Source: Oscillospiraceae bacterium (GTDB lineage Bacteria; Bacillota; Clostridia; Oscillospirales; Ruminococcaceae). From it: a DNA stretch of 46,078 bases. The notes under the pieces are model-generated. The model was not told the DNA's origin. It did no database searches and was given only the letters and a program-made list of their open reading frames with translations. The first letter of the stretch is position 1. The number at the start of each line of letters is the position of its first letter. The stretch is taken from contig JAFLUG010000008.1 in assembly GCA_022508885.1 (NCBI GenBank), forward strand, positions 1-46,078, read 5' to 3'. Made by a program: the position numbers and the translations under genes. This document shows, piece by piece, positions 32,248 through 41,915 of this stretch.

Positions 32248-33378
32248 ATGTACCTTACAAAAATTTATCTTAAAAATTTTCGCAATATAGGCGAAGCCGA
32301 ACTTTGTTTTGACAAAGATCTTAACGTTTTCGTAGGAAAAAACGCTCAGGGAAAGACAAATATCTGCGAGGCGATTTCGGTTTGTCTCGGAGGAAGTTTC
32401 AGAAAAGCGCGTTTTTCTCAGTTTGTTCCCGCAAATAATACAAAAGCCGAGGTAAACATTCGGCTTTTTTTTCGTGATGATAATAACGAGCGTGAAAATG
32501 TCGTAAATTATGTCATCTCTAAAAATACCGTCAGGATAACTTATAACGATATAAAAATGAAAGACGCCGCTGAATTATACGGTGTGCTGAAGTATGTTAT
32601 TTTTATACCCGAGCATCTTAATCTGATAAAGGGTTCTCCGGATATGAGACGTGATTATCTTGACGACGTTGCGCTGATGCAGACCAAAACGCATTTTGAA
32701 AAACTCTCGCGGTATAATAAAGCTTTAAAACAGCGCAACAATATTCTGACCGGATATTCCGGAACAGAACAGGACCTTTCACAAGAGCTTTCAGCTTGGA
32801 ATGAAATTTTAGCTGCGGAGGGAATAAACGTCACATACGGAAGGCTGAAGTATTTTAATTTTCTCAGACTATGCGCGGCGGATATATATTCAAATCTGAC
32901 AAACAATGCCGAAGAGCTTGAAATGAATTACTTCAGTTCAATTTTTAAAACGGATTGTATAGATTTTGATGAAAAAGACAATTTGTATAATATTTATATG
33001 AGGTCTCTTTTAAAAAATCTATCGGCGGAAATGAGGCTTGGTTATACTTTATCCGGAATTCACCGCGACGATGTGAATTTTTTCATAAATAATCTGCCTG
33101 TCCGTGATTTTGCTTCTCAGGGTCAGCTCAGAAGCATCGCGCTCGCGCTCAAGCTTTCGGAAGCGGAAATCATAAGGCGAAAGAACAAAACCAATCCCGT
33201 TATCATTCTTGACGACATTTTAAGCGAGCTGGACAATGTTCGCCGTGATTTTGTAATTAACCATATTGAAAAAAGTCAGGTTTTTATTACTTGTTGTAAT
33301 ATAAATGATTTGTCTCAGTTGAATTACGGAAAGGCTTGGGCTGTAGAAGACGGGAATTTTTCAGAGTTTAAATTTTAA
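32248..33378 (+). CDS. recF: DNA replication/repair protein RecF
   Basis: RecF is an ABC-type ATPase that recognises gapped DNA and works with RecO and RecR (recR lies at 2683). The 376-residue protein has Walker A GKNAQGKTN (30-38), an arm of helices in the middle, the signature-like SQGQLRSIALALKLSEAE near 288-305, and Walker B PVIILDDILSELD near 315-327. It starts 2 bases after yaaA stops, so translation is probably coupled. Gene order dnaN-yaaA-recF-remB-gyrB is typical. Confidence 0.97.
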   Translation: MYLTKIYLKNFRNIGEAELCFDKDLNVFVGKNAQGKTNICEAISVCLGGSFRKARFSQFVPANNTKAEVNIRLFFRDDNNERENVVNYVISKNTVRITYNDIKMKDAAELYGVLKYVIFIPEHLNLIKGSPDMRRDYLDDVALMQTKTHFEKLSRYNKALKQRNNILTGYSGTEQDLSQELSAWNEILAAEGINVTYGRLKYFNFLRLCAADIYSNLTNNAEELEMNYFSSIFKTDCIDFDEKDNLYNIYMRSLLKNLSAEMRLGYTLSGIHRDDVNFFINNLPVRDFASQGQLRSIALALKLSEAEIIRRKNKTNPVIILDDILSELDNVRRDFVINHIEKSQVFITCCNINDLSQLNYGKAWAVEDGNFSEFKF

Positions 33379-33387
33379 GGAGTATCT

Positions 33388-33618
33388 ATGTTTTTGCATC
33401 TTGGCGGAGATATTACCGTGAAATCCTCGGAGGTTATAGGAGTATTCGATATAGAAGCCTGTTCGGTAAGTAAAATTACGGTTGATTATCTGAATGGCTG
33501 TTCTAAAAATCAACAAATCGTAAATATTTCCGATGATATGCCTAAAAGTTTTATTGTCGCGGAAAATAAAACATATATTTCAAATGTGGCATGCGGGACG
33601 ATAAAGAAAAGAATTTAA
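33388..33618 (+). CDS. remB: DUF370 / extracellular matrix regulator RemB-like protein
   Basis: This 76-residue protein starts MFLHLGGDITVKSSEVIGVFDIE, the typical opening of the YaaB/RemB family found between recF and gyrB. It continues with PKSFIVAENKTYISNVACGTIKKR. AAGGAG lies 7 bases before the ATG. In Bacillus RemB contributes to control of biofilm matrix genes; that role is not demonstrated outside such species. A terminator follows, so the dnaA cluster ends here. Confidence 0.9.
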   Translation: MFLHLGGDITVKSSEVIGVFDIEACSVSKITVDYLNGCSKNQQIVNISDDMPKSFIVAENKTYISNVACGTIKKRI

Positions 33619-33633
33619 GGACGATTATAAATG

Positions 33634-33680
33634 AAATCACGGGTGTGTTTTAACGAAAACACACCCTGATTTTTTTCGAT
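33634..33680 (+). terminator. Rho-independent terminator after remB
   Basis: GGGTGTGTTTT pairs with AAAACACACCC around AACG. The stem is extended by ATCA/TGAT with one bulged C and is followed by TTTTTT. Confidence 0.92.
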
Positions 33681-33719
33681 AATTTTTTTGTAATATTCAT
33701 GAAAAATGGCTGAAAATGC

Positions 33720-33748
33720 TTGCAATTATAACAAATTTGTGGTATACT
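33720..33748 (+). promoter_or_regulatory. sigma-A promoter of gyrB
   Basis: TTGCAA (33720-33725), 17-bp spacer, TATACT (33743-33748). The predicted start point near 33755-33757 is only a few bases before repeat copy E. Confidence 0.82.
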
Positions 33749-33761
33749 ATATATAATATAG

Positions 33762-33872
33762 TTTCAGACTGTCGATAAACCCTCATCTGCTTTGTCAGCG
33801 GATTTTCGGCAGCCACAAAGGCTTGCCGAAGATCCGCTTTCGCGCATCTGAGGGCTTCTCAACAGTCTGAAA
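33762..33872 (+). repeat. palindromic intergenic element, copy E, in the gyrB leader
   Basis: TTTCAGACTGT (33762-33772) and ACAGTCTGAAA (33862-33872) are perfect 11-bp ends. CCCTCATCTG pairs with the internal right arm CATCTGAGGG with few mismatches. The variable stem GCGGATTTTCGGC pairs with GCCGAAGATCCGC around AGCCACAAAGGCTT. This is the most complete copy. It falls between the gyrB promoter and the gyrB start codon. Confidence 0.88.
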
Positions 33873-33918
33873 GTGTGCTGATATTTTGAATTGTAATGTT
33901 TTTCACTCAGGAGGAAAA

Positions 33919-35916
33919 ATGGCTGATAATGAAAATCTGACGGAAGTAACGGAAGTCAATTACGGCGCGGACGAAATAAAGGTTTTAAAAGGACTTGACC
34001 CTGTAAGAAAACGTCCCGGAATGTATATAGGCTCTACGGGTGAAAGCGGACTGCATCATCTTGTTTACGAGATAGTGGACAACGCTATTGACGAGGCGCT
34101 GGCGGGATTTTGTACGGAGATAGACGTTTCGATACTGCCTGACAATGTTATACGCGTTATAGATAACGGACGCGGCGTTCCTACGGGTATAAATCACTCG
34201 GAGGGAATTTCCGCGGCGACGCTTGTTTTTACCGTGCTTCACGCGGGAGGTAAATTTGACAACGATGTGTATAAGGTTTCGGGCGGACTGCACGGAGTAG
34301 GTGCGTCTGTAGTAAACGCGCTTTCGGAGTGGCTCGAGGTTGAGATACACGACGGCGAGAATGTTCATTTCCAGCGATTTGACAAGGGCGAGTATTCCGA
34401 GCTGATAAAGGTTATAGGAAAAACCGACCGTACCGGAACGACCGTTACTTTTAAACCCGACGGCGAAATCTTTCATACGACTGTATTCAGCTATGAAACA
34501 CTTCAGGATCGTATGCGCGAGGAAGCGTTTCTGAACGCGGGTCTTAAGATAAAGCTGCACGATCTCCGCGATGAGAATAACGTTAAAAACGACGAGTTTT
34601 GCTATGAGGGCGGAATTTGCTCTTATATAGAGTGGCTGAATAAAAAGCGTGACGCCGAGGTTCTTCACCCGGATATAATCTATCTCAAGGGAACGGCGAA
34701 CGATGTTCAGATAGAAGCTGCCTTTCAGTATACCACGGATTTCAACAGCGAGATATTCCGTTCTTTCGCGAACAATATCCACACGGGCGAGGGCGGAATG
34801 CACGAGCTTGGCTTTAAGCGCGCTCTCAACAAGGTAATTAACGATTATACAAAACAGTATAAAGAAACGAATGAAAAGAACAAGGTAAAGAAAAAAGCCG
34901 CCAAAAAGGGCGAGGAGGAAAAGGCGTTTACTCCGATAAGCGGAGAAGCTATCCGTGAGGCAATAAACGCGATAATCTCCGTTAAGTGTCACGAGTGCGA
35001 GTTTGAGGGTCAGACAAAGGGCAAGCTCGGAAATCCCGAGGTCCAGCCGGCTGTATATAAGGTAATAACCGAGCAGCTCACCTATTATTTTGAAGAGCAC
35101 CCCGAGACCGCGCAGATAATAATGAACAAGGCCATAAATTCTCAGGCGGCCCGCGACGCGGCAAAGCGCGCGATGGAGGCAAAGAGAAAGTCTATCATGG
35201 ACAGCAACGGACTTCCCGGAAAGCTTGCGGACTGTTCAGACTCGGACCCTACTCATACCGAGATATATATCGTCGAGGGAGACTCGGCGGGCGGCTCGGC
35301 AAAAGAGGGCAGGGACAGACGTTTTCAGGCGATACTGTCGCTTTGGGGAAAGATGCTGAACGTAGAAAAGGCGCGCGCCGATAAGGTTTATAACAACGAC
35401 AAGCTTTTGCCTGTCGTAAAGGCTCTCGGTACGGGAATCGCCGAGGACTTCGATCTGTCAAAGCTGCGCTATGGAAGAGTTATTATAATGGCAGATGCCG
35501 ACGTAGACGGACTGCATATCAGAACGCTTATGCTTACGTTTTTCTTCAGATTTATGCGGCCGCTTCTGGAAAACGGACATGTATATATCGCTCAGCCGCC
35601 TTTATTTAAGATATCAAAGGGAAAGCAGGTAAGATACGCGTTTTCCGACGAGGAGCGCGACGCTTATATCTCCGAGCTTGGCGGAGGAGAAAACAGCAAA
35701 ATAGACGTTCAGCGGTACAAAGGTCTCGGTGAGATGGATCCCTCTCAGCTTTGGGAGACTACAATGAATCCCGAGACGCGCACGATGCTCAGAGTATCCG
35801 TAGAGGACGCGGCAAAGGCTGACGAGATAATGACAATCTTAATGGGCGACAAGGTAGAGCCGCGCCGCAGATTTATAGAGCAGAACGCTAAGCTTGCCGA
35901 AAATTTAGATGTATAA
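33919..35916 (+). CDS. gyrB: DNA gyrase subunit B
   Basis: GyrB supplies the ATPase of DNA gyrase. The ATG at 33919 (MADNENLTEV) has AGGAGG 5 bases upstream; an earlier in-frame start at 33886 lacks a good site. The 665-residue protein has the GHKL ATPase domain with EIVDNAIDEAL near 56, GRGVPTG near 89 and GGLHGVGASVVNALS near 125. The Toprim domain follows with IVEGDSAGGSAKEGRDR near 440 and DADVDGLHIRTL near 515. It ends with the usual QRYKGLGEMDP and tail. The middle KNKVKKKAAKKGEEEK insertion is lysine-rich. Confidence 0.98.
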   Translation: MADNENLTEVTEVNYGADEIKVLKGLDPVRKRPGMYIGSTGESGLHHLVYEIVDNAIDEALAGFCTEIDVSILPDNVIRVIDNGRGVPTGINHSEGISAATLVFTVLHAGGKFDNDVYKVSGGLHGVGASVVNALSEWLEVEIHDGENVHFQRFDKGEYSELIKVIGKTDRTGTTVTFKPDGEIFHTTVFSYETLQDRMREEAFLNAGLKIKLHDLRDENNVKNDEFCYEGGICSYIEWLNKKRDAEVLHPDIIYLKGTANDVQIEAAFQYTTDFNSEIFRSFANNIHTGEGGMHELGFKRALNKVINDYTKQYKETNEKNKVKKKAAKKGEEEKAFTPISGEAIREAINAIISVKCHECEFEGQTKGKLGNPEVQPAVYKVITEQLTYYFEEHPETAQIIMNKAINSQAARDAAKRAMEAKRKSIMDSNGLPGKLADCSDSDPTHTEIYIVEGDSAGGSAKEGRDRRFQAILSLWGKMLNVEKARADKVYNNDKLLPVVKALGTGIAEDFDLSKLRYGRVIIMADADVDGLHIRTLMLTFFFRFMRPLLENGHVYIAQPPLFKISKGKQVRYAFSDEERDAYISELGGGENSKIDVQRYKGLGEMDPSQLWETTMNPETRTMLRVSVEDAAKADEIMTILMGDKVEPRRRFIEQNAKLAENLDV

Positions 35917-35920
35917 AATA

Positions 35921-35952
35921 TCGACTGTAGAAAAAGTCAACTCTCAGACTGA
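35921..35952 (+). repeat. decayed remnant of the palindromic element (copy G)
   Basis: TCGACTGTAGAAAAAGTC resembles the family left end TCAGACTGTAGAGAAAG of copy D, and CTCAGACTGAT follows shortly after. No complete arm pairing remains. Confidence 0.45.
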
Positions 35953-35969
35953 TGATATAATAATCAGAG

Positions 35970-36653
35970 GTGATAATTATAAACAACGGACTATTACCCG
36001 ATTTAAAAAAAGAAGAGCTTGAGAAAAAGGCTAAAAACGAGCCGATAGCAAGCTTCACCTACGATAACTCGCTTGAGGAAACAGACGCGGCGATGAAAAT
36101 GTTTCAGAAGAATTTTTCCTCTAAACGCGGAATTATGTTTACCGTCGCCTATCTACTGATAATGGCCGGAGGGATCGTCGCGACAGTGTTTAATCCGACG
36201 AACGTAATTCTTTATATCGCTGTGGCGTGTTGTTTGTTCGGACTGATATATCATCTTACGTCAAAATACAGGGTAAGAAAAAGCATTATAAAGACGCTCA
36301 GCAAAATGAATCCCGAGGATTATCACTGTACGATCTATAAAAATAAGCTCGAGATCGAAACAATAATCAAGCCGAAGGAAATACCCGAAGCTGAAGAAAA
36401 GTCCGGGGATATTGCTGAAAATAATTCCGAAGAAAAAGCGGATGGCGAAGAAATTGAACTTAAAGAGCCGACTCCGATAAAATCGGTCTTCAGGTTTAAA
36501 GACGATCTGCTTGATTTTTCCGAGGACAATATCTCATTTTATCTTGTATACAACAGACAGCAGATATATTGCTTTCCGAAGCGCTGTCTTTCGGAGGACG
36601 TACAGAATACAGTCAGAGATCATCTGACTAAGATGACGGAAAAGGATTTTTGA
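35970..36653 (+). CDS. YcxB-like membrane protein
   Basis: The 227-residue protein has two adjacent membrane helices (about 49-67 and 71-90: GIMFTVAYLLIMAGGIVATV, then VILYIAVACCLFGLIYHL). A cytosolic domain follows, with a Glu-rich insertion (about 140-170) and a C-terminal FRFKDDLLDFSEDNISFYLVY plus IYCFPKRCLSEDVQ that fits the YcxB-like family. The function of that family is unknown. The start is uncertain: GTG 35970 opens the frame, but GAGGTG would then overlap the start codon, so a non-standard start a few codons later is possible. It sits between gyrB and gyrA and is probably cotranscribed with gyrA. Confidence 0.75.
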   Translation: MIIINNGLLPDLKKEELEKKAKNEPIASFTYDNSLEETDAAMKMFQKNFSSKRGIMFTVAYLLIMAGGIVATVFNPTNVILYIAVACCLFGLIYHLTSKYRVRKSIIKTLSKMNPEDYHCTIYKNKLEIETIIKPKEIPEAEEKSGDIAENNSEEKADGEEIELKEPTPIKSVFRFKDDLLDFSEDNISFYLVYNRQQIYCFPKRCLSEDVQNTVRDHLTKMTEKDF

Positions 36654-36665
36654 TTTGGAGGATAA

Positions 36666-39302
36666 ATGGAAGTAGATTTTAGCCTTGAAAAGCTTCAGAA
36701 TATCGACCTCGAGGAAACGATGAAATACTCGTTTATCGAGTATTCGATGGCGGTAATAACTTCGAGAGCGCTGCCCGATGTGCGCGACGGATTTAAGCCC
36801 GTTCACCGCAGGATCATATACACGATGAACGACGCGGGAAACACCTCGGACAAGCCTTTCAGAAAGTGCGCGTATACCGTCGGAGAGGTTCTTGGTAAAT
36901 ACCACCCTCACGGAGACGCTTCCGTGTATGACGCGCTGGTGCGTCTCGCGCAGAAATTTTCCATGCGCTATCCGCTTATAGACGGTCACGGAAACTTCGG
37001 CTCGATAGACGGCGATCCGCCCGCGGCATACCGTTATACAGAGGCCCGTTTGTCGAAGCTTTCAAACGAAATGGTGTCGGATATCAACAAAAGGGTCGTT
37101 GATTTTCAGACAAACTACGACGATAAGCTTGTAGAGCCGGTCGTTCTTCCGTCGCGTTTTCCCAATCTGCTTTGCAACGGCTCTAACGGAATTGCCGTGG
37201 GAATGGCGACAAACATTCCTCCGCACAATTTAGGCGAGGTCGTAGACGCGATACAGCTTATGATAGAAAACCCCGAGGTTTCAATCGAGGAGCTGATGTC
37301 TTGCATAAAGGGACCCGATTTTCCGACGGGCGGAATAATCATGGGCTACAGCGGGATACGCTCGGCGTATTATACCGGACGCGGAAAGATAATTCTCCGC
37401 GGAAGGGCGAATATTGTCGAAGAGGCTTCTCATACCCGTATCATTATTGACGAGATTCCGTATATGGTAAACAAGGCGCGTATGCTTGCGAATATCGGCG
37501 AGCTTATGCGCGACAAGAGAATTGACGGAATTTCGGCGGTCCGCGACGAGTCAGACCGCGACGGAATGAGAATTGTAATAGAACTTAAGCGCGACGCAAA
37601 CGCTAATGTCGTGCTTAATAAGCTGTATACTTATACTCAGCTTCAGGATACTGTCGGCGTAATAATGATAGCTCTCGTAAACGGCGAGCCGAAAACTCTT
37701 ACGCTGAAAGAAATGCTTGAGCATTATCTCAACCACCAGGTAGACGTTGTTACAAGAAGAACAAAGTACGACCTCGATAAGGCGAAAGAGCGCGCGCATA
37801 TCCTTGAAGGTCTGATGTTAGCTATCGACTTTATTGACGAGGTCATAGCAATTCTGAGAAGTTCTAAGACTATCCAAGAGGGTAAAGAGCGTCTTATCGA
37901 GCGCTTTAAGAATGTTGACGTTTCCAAGACGGGACTTTTCAGCGAGCAGACTTATTCTCTCTCGGAAGCTCAGGCGGACGCTATCGTAAAAATGACGCTC
38001 GGTTCTCTTACGGGAATGGAAAAGAGCAAGGTAGAGGACGAGCTTGTGCAAAAGCGCGAGACTGTCAGGAGCCTTGAGGAATTGCTTTCGGACAGCGGAA
38101 AAATGCTGCACCTTGTCGGCGAGGAGCTTGCGGAGATAAAGAAGAAATATTCCGACGAGCGCCGCACGGCTATTGAACCTGTAAGCGGAGAAGTTGATAT
38201 CGAGGATCTTATCCCCGAGGAGGACGATGTTGTAACCTTTACGAATATGGGTTATATAAAGCGCCAGCCCGTAGAGGTGTACAATATCCAGAAGCGCGGA
38301 GGACGCGGCGTTTCGGGAATGAAGCAGCGCGAAGAGGACTTTGTGGACAGTATGTTTATCTCGTCAACTCATGAAAACATTCTGTTTATCACAAACAAGG
38401 GAAATATGTTCCGTCTCAAATGCTATGAGATTCCCGAAGGAAGCAAGCAGTCGCGCGGAATGAACATCGTAAATCTTCTCCAGCTTTCGGAGGACGAAAA
38501 GGTTGCCGCGATGATGACGACAAAGGACTTCGCGGAAAACAAATACTTTATATGCATAACTAAAAACGGACTTGTAAAGCGCACAAAGCTTTCGGAGTTT
38601 AAGAATATCCGTAAGGGCGGACTTAGGGCTATTACTCTTAACGACAACGACGAGATAGCGGCGGGCTTCCTTACCGAGGGCGACTGTACGGCTATCGTCG
38701 CTACACATAACGGCGCGGCGATACGATTTGACGAAAACAACGTCCGCTCAATGGGAAGAATAGCGCATGGCGTAAGAGCGATACGCTTCCGCGGAGACGA
38801 CTATGTTGTTGGAGCGACAAAGATATTCGACGAAAACGCTACTATCCTTACCGTTACCGACAGAGGAATGGGCAGACGCTGCGCGGTATCGAGCTACCGT
38901 TTGCAAAACCGCGGCGGTCTTGGACTTAAAAACTATCCCGTAAGCGACGAAAAGGGTCACGTTATCGGAATACGCACGCTCGGTCCGGACGACGATGTAA
39001 TTCTCATAAGCGCGGAGGGCGTTATCATAAGAATACGCGCGAATGATCTGCGTGTTATGGGCAGGACCGCCTCGGGCGTTCATGTTATGCGTCTCGGAGA
39101 AAACGACAGGCTTGTAACCTTTACGCGCACGGCTCACGATGAGGACGAGCAGACGGAAGAAGTCGAGAAGTCGACCGACGAAGAGGTCGCGGCTTCTCTC
39201 GCGGAGGACGCGGCGGAGGTTGTCGAGCCTGACGAGCCTGTGACCGATGACGAGGAAAATTCAGACGATGAAGACTCTGATGAAGGTAATTCACAAGAAT
39301 AA
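36666..39302 (+). CDS. gyrA: DNA gyrase subunit A
   Basis: GyrA cuts and rejoins DNA. The 878-residue protein has the catalytic tyrosine (Tyr124 in RYTEARL), the winged-helix region with [11 protein letters not shown] (80-90), and the coiled-coil tower. The C-terminal beta-pinwheel carries the GyrA box [10 protein letters not shown] near 540, which marks gyrase rather than topoisomerase IV. The tail from about 822 is strongly acidic ([15 protein letters not shown]). The quinolone-determining position equal to E. coli Ser83 is Ala85. GGAGG precedes the ATG. A terminator and a parS site follow. Confidence 0.98.
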   Translation: MEVDFSLEKLQNIDLEETMKYSFIEYSMAVITSRALPDVRDGFKPVHRRIIYTMNDAGNTSDKPFRKCAYTVGEVLGKYHPHGDASVYDALVRLAQKFSMRYPLIDGHGNFGSIDGDPPAAYRYTEARLSKLSNEMVSDINKRVVDFQTNYDDKLVEPVVLPSRFPNLLCNGSNGIAVGMATNIPPHNLGEVVDAIQLMIENPEVSIEELMSCIKGPDFPTGGIIMGYSGIRSAYYTGRGKIILRGRANIVEEASHTRIIIDEIPYMVNKARMLANIGELMRDKRIDGISAVRDESDRDGMRIVIELKRDANANVVLNKLYTYTQLQDTVGVIMIALVNGEPKTLTLKEMLEHYLNHQVDVVTRRTKYDLDKAKERAHILEGLMLAIDFIDEVIAILRSSKTIQEGKERLIERFKNVDVSKTGLFSEQTYSLSEAQADAIVKMTLGSLTGMEKSKVEDELVQKRETVRSLEELLSDSGKMLHLVGEELAEIKKKYSDERRTAIEPVSGEVDIEDLIPEEDDVVTFTNMGYIKRQPVEVYNIQKRGGRGVSGMKQREEDFVDSMFISSTHENILFITNKGNMFRLKCYEIPEGSKQSRGMNIVNLLQLSEDEKVAAMMTTKDFAENKYFICITKNGLVKRTKLSEFKNIRKGGLRAITLNDNDEIAAGFLTEGDCTAIVATHNGAAIRFDENNVRSMGRIAHGVRAIRFRGDDYVVGATKIFDENATILTVTDRGMGRRCAVSSYRLQNRGGLGLKNYPVSDEKGHVIGIRTLGPDDDVILISAEGVIIRIRANDLRVMGRTASGVHVMRLGENDRLVTFTRTAHDEDEQTEEVEKSTDEEVAASLAEDAAEVVEPDEPVTDDEENSDDEDSDEGNSQE

Positions 39303-39308
39303 ATGCGG

Positions 39309-39340
39309 TTTTCCCGAACAGCTTGTTCGGGAAAATTCTT
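39309..39340 (+). terminator. Rho-independent terminator of gyrA
   Basis: TTTTCCCGAACA (39309-39320) pairs perfectly with TGTTCGGGAAAA (39324-39335) around GCT, followed by TTCTT. Confidence 0.88.
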
Positions 39341-39345
39341 GTAAT

Positions 39346-39361
39346 TGTTCCATGTGGAACA
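39346..39361. promoter_or_regulatory. parS site 1
   Basis: TGTTCCATGTGGAACA differs from the consensus TGTTCCACGTGGAACA at one base. The palindrome extends outward as AATTGTTCCA/TGGAACAATT (39343-39364). It is a likely ParB (Spo0J) loading site between gyrA and the GyrI-like gene. Confidence 0.92.
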
Positions 39362-39383
39362 ATTTTTAAAAGTGAGGTTTAAA

Positions 39384-40016
39384 ATGGCTTTTGATTTTAA
39401 AAAGGAATATAAGGAGTTTTATCTTCCGAAAAACAAGCCCGCAATTATAGATGTGCCGGAAATGAACTATATTGCCGTTCGGGGAAAGGGCGACCCGAAT
39501 GCGGAGGGCAGCGAATATAAGGCGTCGATAGGGCTGCTTTACGGGATTGCTTTTACAATAAAAATGAGCAAAATGGGCAATCACAAAATAGACGGTTATT
39601 TTGATTTTGTTGTTCCGCCGCTTGAGGGATTCTGGAAGCAGGAGGGCTGTGACGGGATAGACTTTTCTCAAAAGGATAAATTTGAGTTTATTTCGGTAAT
39701 AAGGCTTCCGGATTTTGTAACGAAAAGTGAGTTTGATTGGGCAGTTTCAGAGGCAGAAATGAAAAAGAAAACCGATTTTTCAAAGGTCGAATTTCTGACT
39801 GTGGACGAGGGACTTTGCGTTCAGTGTATGCACGTCGGTTCTTATGATAATGAGCCGAGGACTATCGCACTTATGGAGGAGTTCCTTGATAAAGAGGGAT
39901 ATGCCGTAGATATGAACGATGTTCGTCTTCACCACGAAATATATCTTTCGGACCCGAGGAGAACAGCTCCGGAAAAGCTGAAAACGGTGATAAGAATTCC
40001 GATAAGAAGAGTTTAA
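39384..40016 (+). CDS. GyrI-like small-molecule-binding domain protein
   Basis: The 210-residue protein matches the GyrI-like family: MAFDFKKEYKEFYLPKNKP, then IIDVPEMNYIAVRGKGDPN. Later come YFDFVVPPLEGFW and LHHEIYLSDPRRTAPEKLKTVIRIPI near the C-terminus, the usual family end. Such domains bind hydrophobic small molecules, but most members are uncharacterised. ATG 39384 follows TGAGGT by about 5 bases. A longer frame starting MFHVEQ comes from reading through the parS site and is not a real N-terminus. Its closeness to gyrA does not prove an effect on gyrase. Confidence 0.85.
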   Translation: MAFDFKKEYKEFYLPKNKPAIIDVPEMNYIAVRGKGDPNAEGSEYKASIGLLYGIAFTIKMSKMGNHKIDGYFDFVVPPLEGFWKQEGCDGIDFSQKDKFEFISVIRLPDFVTKSEFDWAVSEAEMKKKTDFSKVEFLTVDEGLCVQCMHVGSYDNEPRTIALMEEFLDKEGYAVDMNDVRLHHEIYLSDPRRTAPEKLKTVIRIPIRRV

Positions 40017-40031
40017 TAAGAGAGGATTGTT

Positions 40032-41915
40032 ATGTACACTCTTGAAGAATACGACGTCTGTGTTATCGGCGCGGGACACGCGGGCTGTGAGGCAGCTTTG
40101 GCGGCGGCGAGACTTGGTATGAAAACCGCGGTTTTTACCCTGTCGCTCGACTGCATAGCGAATATGCCGTGTAATCCGTGTATCGGCGGGTCGGCAAAGG
40201 GACAGATAGTCTGCGAGATTGACGCGCTCGGCGGTGAAATGGGAAGGGCGGCGGACGCAACCTTTATCCAGTCGAGGATATTGAACAAGGGTAAGGGTCC
40301 CGCTGTTCACAGTCTGAGAGTCCAGAGCGATAGAGTGAAATATCACGGGTATATGAAATCCGTTCTCGAGCAGACCGAGAATTTGTTTATAAAACAAGGC
40401 GAGGTTACGGCAATTGATGTTGAAGACGGGAGAGTGACCGCCGTTCGGACAAAGCTTGGCGCGGTCTATCCCTGCAAGGCGGCGATAATCACAACAGGCA
40501 CATACCTCAACGGAAAAATACACATCGGAGAGCTTAATTACGCGTCGGGTCCCGACAATGTTCTCCCATCGACCGAGCTTACTGAGTGTCTGAAAAACCT
40601 CGGGATATCAATGCGGAGGTTTAAGACGGGAACACCCGCGCGCGTTCACAGGCGTTCGGTTGATTTTTCGGTTATGGAAAAGCAAAGCGGCGACGAGGAG
40701 ATAATGCCGTTTGCGTTTGACAACACCGACGAAATGACCAACAAGGCGGACTGCTATGTTACTTACACCAATGCCGAAACTCACCGCGTGATACTTGAAA
40801 ATCTCGACCGTTCGCCGCTGTATTCGGGAGTCATCGAGGGAGTAGGCCCGAGGTATTGTCCGAGCATTGAGGACAAGATAGTGCGTTTTAAGGATAAGGA
40901 AAGGCATCAGCTTTTCGTTGAGCCGATGGGTCTTGATACGGACGAATGCTATTTACAGGGAATGTCAAGCTCGCTTCCCGAGGACGTTCAGCTTAAGTTC
41001 CTCAGAACGATTAAAGGTCTTGAAAATGCGGAGATAATGCGCCCGGCGTACGCTATCGAATACGACTGCTGTGACCCGCTTGAATTAAACGCAACGCTTG
41101 AGTTTAAGAACATAAGCGGACTTTACGGCGCGGGGCAGTTCAACTGTACTTCGGGCTATGAAGAAGCCGCCGCGCAGGGGCTTGTCGCGGGAATAAACGC
41201 GGCGCTTAAATTAAAGAACAGACCTCCGCTTATTCTTGACAGGGCGTCGAGCTATATCGGAACGCTGATAGACGATCTGGTGACAAAGGGCTGTTCGGAG
41301 CCTTACAGAATGATGACCTCGAGGAGCGAGTTCCGATTGATCTTGCGGCAGGATAATGCTCCCGAGAGGCTACTTCCCATTGGTCATGAGGTCGGGCTTG
41401 TGTCGGATGAGAGATACGAGCGTTTTCTTGAAAGCTGTAAAGCTCTCGAAAATGAGCTCGCGCGGATAAAGAAAGTGACGATCCACCCGACCGATGAAGT
41501 AAACAAGATGCTGGTTGAAAAAGGAACTTCCGCGATAGCCGCGGGAGTACGCCTGTACGAGCTTTTAAAGCGTCCCCAGCTTTCGTATGCGGATTTCGCT
41601 GAGTTTGACGCCGAACGTCCGAAGCTTGGTGTTTCACTTGTAAACAGGCTCGAAACCGAACTGAAATATTCGGGATATATCAAAATTCAGCAGGAGCAGA
41701 TCGAGAAAATGCGTAAGCTTGAAAAGAAGCTGCTCCCGACCGATATCGACTACAGGACAATAAAAGGTTTAAGGCTTGAGGCTCAGGAAAAGCTGAACAA
41801 GCACAAGCCGCTTAATATAGGACAGGCGGGCAGGATCTCGGGAGTTAATCCCGCGGACGTTTCGGTTTTGCTTATCTGGCTTGCGGGGAAAGGAAATCAG
41901 GGTGAACAGGACTGA
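40032..41915 (+). CDS. mnmG: tRNA uridine-5-carboxymethylaminomethyl modification enzyme MnmG
   Basis: MnmG (GidA) works with MnmE to modify U34 of certain tRNAs. The 627-residue protein has the FAD-binding [19 protein letters not shown] (11-29), the signature [14 protein letters not shown] near 47-60, and [15 protein letters not shown] near 272-286. [24 protein letters not shown] and [21 protein letters not shown] follow. Its last bases overlap rsmG. mnmE is not in the window. A GAGAGGA site precedes the ATG. Confidence 0.97.
   Translation: MYTLEEYDVCVIGAGHAGCEAALAAARLGMKTAVFTLSLDCIANMPCNPCIGGSAKGQIVCEIDALGGEMGRAADATFIQSRILNKGKGPAVHSLRVQSDRVKYHGYMKSVLEQTENLFIKQGEVTAIDVEDGRVTAVRTKLGAVYPCKAAIITTGTYLNGKIHIGELNYASGPDNVLPSTELTECLKNLGISMRRFKTGTPARVHRRSVDFSVMEKQSGDEEIMPFAFDNTDEMTNKADCYVTYTNAETHRVILENLDRSPLYSGVIEGVGPRYCPSIEDKIVRFKDKERHQLFVEPMGLDTDECYLQGMSSSLPEDVQLKFLRTIKGLENAEIMRPAYAIEYDCCDPLELNATLEFKNISGLYGAGQFNCTSGYEEAAAQGLVAGINAALKLKNRPPLILDRASSYIGTLIDDLVTKGCSEPYRMMTSRSEFRLILRQDNAPERLLPIGHEVGLVSDERYERFLESCKALENELARIKKVTIHPTDEVNKMLVEKGTSAIAAGVRLYELLKRPQLSYADFAEFDAERPKLGVSLVNRLETELKYSGYIKIQQEQIEKMRKLEKKLLPTDIDYRTIKGLRLEAQEKLNKHKPLNIGQAGRISGVNPADVSVLLIWLAGKGNQGEQD

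Noticed and set aside
33985-35100. 371-codon open frame antisense to gyrB
   Set aside because: A shadow of gyrB codon bias; no ribosome binding site, promoter or recognisable domain.
35956-35961. TATAAT before the YcxB-like gene as a promoter
   Set aside because: No acceptable -35 box; it lies in a decayed repeat and next to an uncertain start codon.
39345-39383. N-terminal extension MFHVEQ on the GyrI-like protein
   Set aside because: It is the translation of the parS palindrome. A proper ribosome binding site and ATG occur at 39373-39386.
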